DNA of 5,241 nucleotides, from assembly GCA_001795345.1 (NCBI GenBank), contig MGON01000087.1:1-5241 (forward strand), read 5' to 3'. This document shows positions 1 to 5,241 of the stretch, piece after piece. A program made the position numbers and the translations under genes. Position 1 is the first letter of the stretch; each line of letters opens with the position of its first letter. The notes below the pieces were generated by a model. The model did no database searches. It was not told the origin of the DNA and saw only the letters and a program-made list of their open reading frames with translations. The stretch comes from Chloroflexi bacterium RIFCSPLOWO2_02_FULL_71_16. Its GTDB lineage: Bacteria; Chloroflexota; Limnocylindria; P2-11E.

Positions 1-1
1 G

Positions 2-175
2 CCGGTCACGACGCGCTTCCGCGCGGGCGACCGCGTGCGCCATCCGACCTTCGGGGAGGGCATGGTCGTCTCGAGCGTCGCGCGCGCCGACGACGAAGAG
101 GTGACCGTCGCGTTCCCGGGAGGTGGCGTGAAGAAGCTCATGGCGAGCTTCGCGGATCTTCGGCCGGTAGGCTGA
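2..175 (+). CDS. PcrA/UvrD-type DNA helicase, C-terminal end only
   Basis: This is the 3' end of a gene that begins before the window; 57 codons remain, ending at TGA 173-175. The translated tail contains FRAGDRVRHPTFGEGMVV, followed about 15 residues later by VTVAFPGGGVKKLMASFADL. This G-D-x-V-x-H-x-x-F-G-x-G pattern, followed by a V-x-F-x-x-x-G-x-K-K-L strand, is the small Tudor/KOW-like domain that closes PcrA and many UvrD helicases. In PcrA this domain is linked to RNA polymerase contact. The family consists of ATP-dependent 3'-5' superfamily 1A helicases of DNA repair and replication; none of the motor motifs are in view. Similar small domains occur in a few other DNA-associated proteins, so the assignment rests on this tail alone. 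Whether pcrA or uvrD is the better name cannot be decided here. Confidence 0.85.
   Translation, partial: PVTTRFRAGDRVRHPTFGEGMVVSSVARADDEEVTVAFPGGGVKKLMASFADLRPVG
168..173 (+). promoter_or_regulatory. Possible -10 box for a leaderless prenyltransferase transcript
   Basis: TAGGCT fits the TANNNT pattern of a -10 element and lies 7 nt before the GTG at 181, so transcription would start at or next to the start codon. It overlaps the end of the helicase gene, and no convincing -35 is seen. As an alternative, GGTAGG at 166-171 could act as a weak Shine-Dalgarno sequence 9 nt from the GTG, with the gene read through from the helicase. This is the weakest of the three start sites of this type in the window. 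Confidence 0.35.
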
Positions 176-180
176 CCGCC

Positions 181-1179
181 GTGAACGTCGCCATGTGGGT
201 GCGCGCGCTGCGCGTCATCCCGAGGATCGACAAGCCGCAGTGGGACGCCCTCGACATCGTGTCCAAGTGGCTGATCGCCGTCCGCGGGGCGGTCCTGGTC
301 ATCACCTTCATCTCGGCGGGCATTGCCGGGCTGCTGGCGGCGCGCGTAGGGAGCTTCGACCTCCTCCTCTGGTCGCTGCTCACGGCCGGCCTGATCCTCG
401 CGCACGCCACCAACAACCTCGTGAACGACCTCACCGACCACCGCAAGGGCGTCGACCGCGACAACTACTTCCGCGCTCAGTACGGGCCGCATCCGCTCGA
501 GCACGGGCTCATGACCGAGCGGCAGCTCATCGCGTACGCGGCCGCCACCGGTGGCGCCGCGCTGGCCATGGGCATCGCCCTGGTCGGCGTGCGCGGGCCC
601 CTGGCGCTCGCGCTGCTGGCCGCGGGCGCGTTCTTCGTCCTGCTCTACACGTACCCCCTGAAGTACATCGGCCTCGGCGAGCTCGCCGTGCTCATCGTGT
701 GGGGGCCGCTCATGATCGGCGGCGGCTACTTCGTCATCACCGGCACGTGGGACTGGAACGCCGCCGCGGTGGGACTGCCATACGCGCTCGGCGCGACGAC
801 GGTCATCTTCGGCAAGCACATCGACAAGATCGACGACGACCGCGCCAGGGGCATCCGCACGTTCCCGGTCGTGGTCGGTGAGGCCGCGGCCCGGTGGATC
901 GCGATCGCGATGCTCGTCGGCCAGTACGTATCGCTCGCCGCGCTCGTCCTGGTCGGCTACTTCTCGCCGGTCGTGCTCGTCGTGCTGCTGGCCCTTCCGA
1001 AGCTTCGCGACGCGGTCTCGGTGTACGTGGCCGCCCGCCCGCGAGAGCGTCCCGAGCGCTACCCCGCCGACGCGTGGCCGCTGTGGTTCGTCGCGTACGC
1101 GTTCGCGCACAACCGTCGCTTCGGGATGCTCTTCCTGCTCGGGCTGATCGCGGACGTCGGGCTCCGCCTCGTCGGGTAG
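181..1179 (+). CDS. UbiA-family membrane prenyltransferase, MenA-like
   Basis: The product is a predicted integral membrane prenyltransferase of 332 residues, a usual length for the family. UbiA enzymes transfer a polyprenyl chain from its diphosphate to an aromatic or other acceptor; MenA does this to 1,4-dihydroxy-2-naphthoate in menaquinone synthesis. The first Asp-rich motif is at residues 78-92 (NNLVNDLTDHRKGVD, with N82, D83, D86 and D92). The second is at 215-227 (DKIDDDRARGIRT), followed by FPVVVGE. Residues 156-188 (YTYPLKYIGLGELAV then WGPLMIGGGYF) match the conserved MenA-like loop and helix, and PHPLEHGLMT at 103-112 is also MenA-like. About eight hydrophobic segments can be seen, near residues 36-54, 60-80, 117-137, 139-158, 166-187, 238-260, 262-273 and 314-331. 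The GTG at 181 was chosen because it begins 5 nt after the helicase stop; ATG at 193 is an alternative four codons later. No other menaquinone gene is in the window, so the acceptor is not established. Confidence 0.85.
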   Translation: MNVAMWVRALRVIPRIDKPQWDALDIVSKWLIAVRGAVLVITFISAGIAGLLAARVGSFDLLLWSLLTAGLILAHATNNLVNDLTDHRKGVDRDNYFRAQYGPHPLEHGLMTERQLIAYAAATGGAALAMGIALVGVRGPLALALLAAGAFFVLLYTYPLKYIGLGELAVLIVWGPLMIGGGYFVITGTWDWNAAAVGLPYALGATTVIFGKHIDKIDDDRARGIRTFPVVVGEAAARWIAIAMLVGQYVSLAALVLVGYFSPVVLVVLLALPKLRDAVSVYVAARPRERPERYPADAWPLWFVAYAFAHNRRFGMLFLLGLIADVGLRLVG

Positions 1180-1237
1180 AGCCGCGGGTCTCGACCTCGG
1201 CATGGCATGTGAGGCGTTGGTCGCCCGTCCGGTGGAA

Positions 1238-1270
1238 CTAAGAGCGCGCTAAGACCGCGAACCGGCCGCG
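1238..1270 (+). repeat. 11-bp direct-repeat array, possible response-regulator operator
   Basis: CTAAGAGCGCG (1238-1248) is followed directly by CTAAGACCGCG (1249-1259); the two units agree at 10 of 11 bases. A third, degenerate unit AACCGGCCGCG (1260-1270) keeps 6 of 11 bases. Tandem half-sites at 11-bp spacing upstream of a -10 box are the usual binding arrangement of PhoB/OmpR-type winged-helix response regulators. The array ends 11 bp before the TATACC box at 1282, where an activator could take the place of a -35 element. The regulator is unknown and the binding role is inferred. GGAACT at 1234-1239 also resembles the -35 of an ECF sigma promoter, but I find no matching -10. Confidence 0.45.
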
Positions 1271-1281
1271 TGACCGTCTCG

Positions 1282-1287
1282 TATACC
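1282..1287 (+). promoter_or_regulatory. Candidate -10 element of the hydrolase gene
   Basis: TATACC matches four of six positions of the TATAAT consensus. A start of transcription about 7 nt downstream, near 1294, would give a leader of about 20 nt containing the Shine-Dalgarno sequence before the ATG at 1313. No good -35 hexamer lies 16-18 bp upstream; that region holds the degenerate end of the direct-repeat array, which suggests an activator-dependent promoter. Confidence 0.4.
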
Positions 1288-1301
1288 GGTGAGAGCCACC
1301 G

Positions 1302-1307
1302 GGAGGG
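1302..1307 (+). promoter_or_regulatory. Shine-Dalgarno sequence of the hydrolase gene
   Basis: GGAGGG lies 5 nt before the ATG at 1313. It supports that ATG over the in-frame GTG at 1289, which would add eight residues and would place the Shine-Dalgarno sequence inside the gene. It is the only strong Shine-Dalgarno sequence in front of a gene in this window. Confidence 0.8.
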
Positions 1308-1312
1308 ACGAG

Positions 1313-2317
1313 ATGAACGAGATCCAGCGGTACCTCGCCGAGGAGCACGTCGAGGACTTCAACGACGGGCTCATCACACGCCGTGAGCTCATCCGCCGCG
1401 TCACCCTCATCACCGGCAGCGGTGTTGCCGCGGCCGCCTTCCTCGCCGCGTGCGGCGTCGGCGGCGGGTCCGGGACGCCCGTCGGCGGGGGAGTGACGGC
1501 GCCGCCCCCGGCGACCGGCGCGGCGGCCACGGTCACGTCGGTCCCGGCCGGCCAGCCGGTCGCATACGCGACGCCGCCATCGCAGCCGACAGCGGACGGG
1601 ATCACCGTGAAGGCCGACGACCCGCGGATCCGCGCGCAGGACACCGAGGTCCCTGCCGCCGACGGCGCGAAGCTGATCGGCTACCTGTCGCGGCCGGCGG
1701 CCGACGCTCGCTATCCGGGGATCCTCGTCATCCACGAGAACCGCGGGCTGCTCGAGCACATCAAGGACGTGACCCGCCGGTTCGCCACCGCCGGGTTCGC
1801 CGCCGTGGCGGTCGATCTCCTCTCGCGCGAGGGCGGCGCCGCGAAGCTGGAGCAGGGCGCGTACAACGCGGCGCTGGGCCAGCGAAGCCCGGCCGACATG
1901 GTGAAGGACCTCCAGAGCACGCTCGACTTCCTGAAGACGCAGTCATTCGTCGACGGAGCGAAGCTCGGGGCCATGGGGTTCTGCTTCGGCGGCGGGATGA
2001 CCTGGAACCTCCTGAACGCGGGCACCGCTGTGATGGCGGCCGTTCCCTTCTACGGGCCGGGCCCGTCGGACCCGTCGGGCCTCGCCTCGACGAAGGCGGC
2101 GGTGCTGGGCGTCTACGCGGAGCAGGACTCCCGCGTGAACGCGTCGATCCCCGCGGTGGAAGAGCAGCTGAAGAAGGCCGGTGTCACGTACCAGATGAAG
2201 GTGTACCTAGGCGTCAACCACGCGTTCCACAACGACACCGGGTCGCGCTACAGCGCCGAGCGGTCGCGCGAAGCCTGGGTCGACACCGTGGAGTGGTTCC
2301 GAAGACACCTCGCCTGA
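1313..2317 (+). CDS. Tat-exported lipoprotein, dienelactone hydrolase family
   Basis: The product is a 334-residue protein (from the ATG at 1313) predicted to be exported, lipid-anchored and an alpha/beta hydrolase. The N-terminus has two Arg pairs, R23-R24 and R28-R29 (TRRELIRRVTLITG). A hydrophobic stretch follows, then the lipobox LAAC with acceptor C47. This indicates Tat export and anchoring on the outer face of the cytoplasmic membrane. Residues 48-95 are a Gly/Pro/Thr/Ala-rich linker. The hydrolase domain spans about 105-334. HENRG at 141-145 supplies the Glu typical of the family, and GFCFGG at 222-227 carries the nucleophile C224. D272 (YAEQDSRV) and H303 (NHAFHND) complete the Cys-Asp-His triad. 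Dienelactone hydrolases open the lactone ring in aromatic ring-cleavage pathways, but exported relatives act on unknown esters or lactones. The unusually long, acidic N-region before the Arg pairs (MNEIQRYLAEEHVEDFNDG) recurs, as I recall, in this lipoprotein subgroup. No aromatic degradation genes lie nearby, so the substrate is unknown. Confidence 0.88.
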   Translation: MNEIQRYLAEEHVEDFNDGLITRRELIRRVTLITGSGVAAAAFLAACGVGGGSGTPVGGGVTAPPPATGAAATVTSVPAGQPVAYATPPSQPTADGITVKADDPRIRAQDTEVPAADGAKLIGYLSRPAADARYPGILVIHENRGLLEHIKDVTRRFATAGFAAVAVDLLSREGGAAKLEQGAYNAALGQRSPADMVKDLQSTLDFLKTQSFVDGAKLGAMGFCFGGGMTWNLLNAGTAVMAAVPFYGPGPSDPSGLASTKAAVLGVYAEQDSRVNASIPAVEEQLKKAGVTYQMKVYLGVNHAFHNDTGSRYSAERSREAWVDTVEWFRRHLA

Positions 2318-4378
<2,061 letters not shown>

Positions 4379-4437
4379 CATCGATCGGATAGGGGCCCGG
4401 TCGCCTGTTACGTGACGAAGCGGGAGAGCGCCGCGTT

Positions 4438-4443
4438 CATACT
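4438..4443 (+). promoter_or_regulatory. -10 box for a probable leaderless ATPase mRNA
   Basis: CATACT ends 6 nt before the ATG at 4450, the same box and spacing as in front of ligA. No Shine-Dalgarno sequence is seen; the only G run (GGG, 4446-4448) is too close to the ATG to serve. GTGACG at 4412-4417 matches four of six positions of TTGACA, but the 20-bp spacing is longer than usual. The spacing repeat between two unrelated genes is the main support. Confidence 0.5.
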
Positions 4444-4449
4444 TCGGGC

Positions 4450-5241
4450 ATGACCGTGTCGCAGCAGGCGCCCCAGGGCATCACGGTGGGACCGGCGGCG
4501 CAGGCCGAGCTCCCGCGCATCCCGCTGCCGCCCGAGCCCCAGTCGGTCGAGCAGACCGGCCTGCACGTGAACTTCCTCACCGACCTGGCCCTGAAGACGC
4601 TCTACCTGCGCGGGCAGATGACGCTGGGCGAGCTCTCGACGTCGATGGGCCTCCCGATCACGAACGTGGTCGACAAGGTCATGGATTTCCTGAAGGGCGA
4701 GCGGCTGGTCGAGATCCGCGGCGGCTCCTCGCTCTCCGCGGCGAGCTACCAGTTCGTGATCGTCGACCGCGGCGCCGAGAAGGCGCAGGAGGCGCTCGGG
4801 CGCAGCCAGTACGTCGGCCGCGCGCCGGTGCCGCTCGCGACCTACGTGGCTGCGGTGCAGCGCCAGACGATCTCGAACATCACCGTCAGCCAGGAGGAGC
4901 TCGCGCGAGCGTTCGCGCACCTGGTGATCCCGCGCGAGACGCTGACGCAGCTCGGCCCGGCGATCAACTCCGGGAAGTCGATCTTCCTCTTCGGGCCACC
5001 CGGCAACGGCAAGACGACGATCGCGGAGGTCCTGGTGAGCCTCCTGCGCGGCGAGGTGGTGCTGCCGCACGCCGTCGAGGTCGACGGGCAGGTCATCAAG
5101 CTGTTCGACCAGGTCTATCACCGCCTCGCGCTCGACCCCGCGGCACAAGAGCGCGCGCGTTTCGACCACCGCTGGGTCATCACGAAGCGGCCCATCGTCA
5201 TGACGGGCGGCGAGCTCACGCTCGACACGCTGGACCTCATC
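4450..5241 (+). CDS. AAA-type ATPase with N-terminal winged-helix-like region, 3' end missing
   Basis: The reading frame is open from the ATG at 4450 to the window edge, giving 264 residues with no stop. Residues 1-35 are a flexible tail rich in Pro, Gln and Ala. Residues 38-110 look like a winged-helix fold: LALKTLYLRGQMTLGEL, a recognition-helix-like ITNVVDKVMDFLKGERLVEI, and then a wing, SYQFVIVDRGAEKA. A conserved-looking linker follows at 119-133 (SQYVGRAPVPLATYV). The ATPase domain begins near residue 147 and contains Walker A GPPGNGKTT at 182-190 with the nucleotide-binding K188. VEVDGQVIKLFD at 209-220 and RPIVMTGGELTLDTLDL at 247-263 follow. Walker B, sensor and arginine-finger regions should lie beyond the edge. 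I recognise the overall arrangement from uncharacterised bacterial ATP-binding proteins, often annotated only as AAA ATPases, but I cannot assign a function. It could be a remodelling or chaperone-type ATPase, or one that controls another complex. No partner gene is in view. Confidence 0.82.
   Translation, partial: MTVSQQAPQGITVGPAAQAELPRIPLPPEPQSVEQTGLHVNFLTDLALKTLYLRGQMTLGELSTSMGLPITNVVDKVMDFLKGERLVEIRGGSSLSAASYQFVIVDRGAEKAQEALGRSQYVGRAPVPLATYVAAVQRQTISNITVSQEELARAFAHLVIPRETLTQLGPAINSGKSIFLFGPPGNGKTTIAEVLVSLLRGEVVLPHAVEVDGQVIKLFDQVYHRLALDPAAQERARFDHRWVITKRPIVMTGGELTLDTLDLI

Noticed and set aside
195..881. 228-codon + strand frame inside the prenyltransferase
   Set aside because: The product is almost wholly Arg/Ala/His/Gly/Pro, typical of a +1 shadow frame in GC-rich DNA.
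899..910. GATCGCGATCGC palindromic run
   Set aside because: It lies within the prenyltransferase frame, encoding an Ile-Ala-Ile-Ala helix, and is explained by codon use. A single occurrence gives no support for a repeat family.
1180..1230. Possible terminator after the prenyltransferase
   Set aside because: Only short complementary GC stretches (GCCG with CGGC) occur and there is no T run; a stable hairpin is not supported.
1289..1312. Upstream GTG start for the hydrolase at 1289
   Set aside because: It would add MRATGRDE, place the strong Shine-Dalgarno sequence within the coding region and leave the GTG only 1 nt after the candidate -10 box. The ATG at 1313 has ideal spacing.
4379..4400. 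Possible terminator after ligA (ATCGATCGGAT and GGGGCCCGG)
   Set aside because: The palindromes are very short, have no loop and are not followed by T residues.
4408..5169. 253-codon open frame on the - strand opposite the ATPase gene
   Set aside because: It is a shadow of the + strand frame. The + strand frame encodes a clear Walker A ATPase, while the - strand product is Arg/Leu/Asp-rich with no recognisable motif. Long antisense frames are common in DNA this GC-rich.

Overview
This is a GC-rich bacterial chromosomal window with strongly G/C-biased third codon positions. All five genes point right on the + strand and are tightly packed. The contents look like ordinary housekeeping and envelope functions. 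I see no phage, transposon, CRISPR, rRNA or tRNA signal. The MenA-like prenyltransferase type, the Tat-lipoprotein dienelactone hydrolase and a pcrA/uvrD-ligA neighbourhood would suit a high-GC Chloroflexota-like lineage. An actinobacterium or another high-GC phylum cannot be excluded from the sequence alone, so this placement is inference with low to moderate confidence.

Layout. Positions 2-175 hold the last 57 codons of a PcrA/UvrD-type helicase. Five bases later comes a UbiA-family membrane prenyltransferase (181-1179). A 133-base gap carries an 11-bp direct-repeat array, a -10-like box and a strong Shine-Dalgarno sequence. This gap leads into a Tat-exported lipoprotein of the dienelactone hydrolase family (1313-2317). 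After only 21 bases comes a full-length NAD+-dependent DNA ligase, LigA (2339-4378). A 71-base gap then leads to an AAA-type ATPase with an N-terminal winged-helix-like region. That gene has no stop codon in the window and is cut by the right edge (4450 onward).

How they fit together. The helicase and ligase are both DNA repair and replication enzymes, and the two genes are often close in bacteria. Here they are separated by two envelope genes, a quinone/lipid-type prenyltransferase and an exported hydrolase, with no visible functional link.

The most distinctive feature is how expression is set up. The ligA and ATPase starts each lack a Shine-Dalgarno sequence. Each is preceded by the same NATACT box exactly 6 nt before the start codon, as expected for leaderless mRNAs. 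The prenyltransferase has a weaker version of this (TAGGCT, 7 nt before GTG). The hydrolase is the exception, with an apparent leader, a strong ribosome binding site and a repeat array resembling a response-regulator operator. No clearly novel multi-gene system is visible; the ATPase of unknown role is the least characterised gene.
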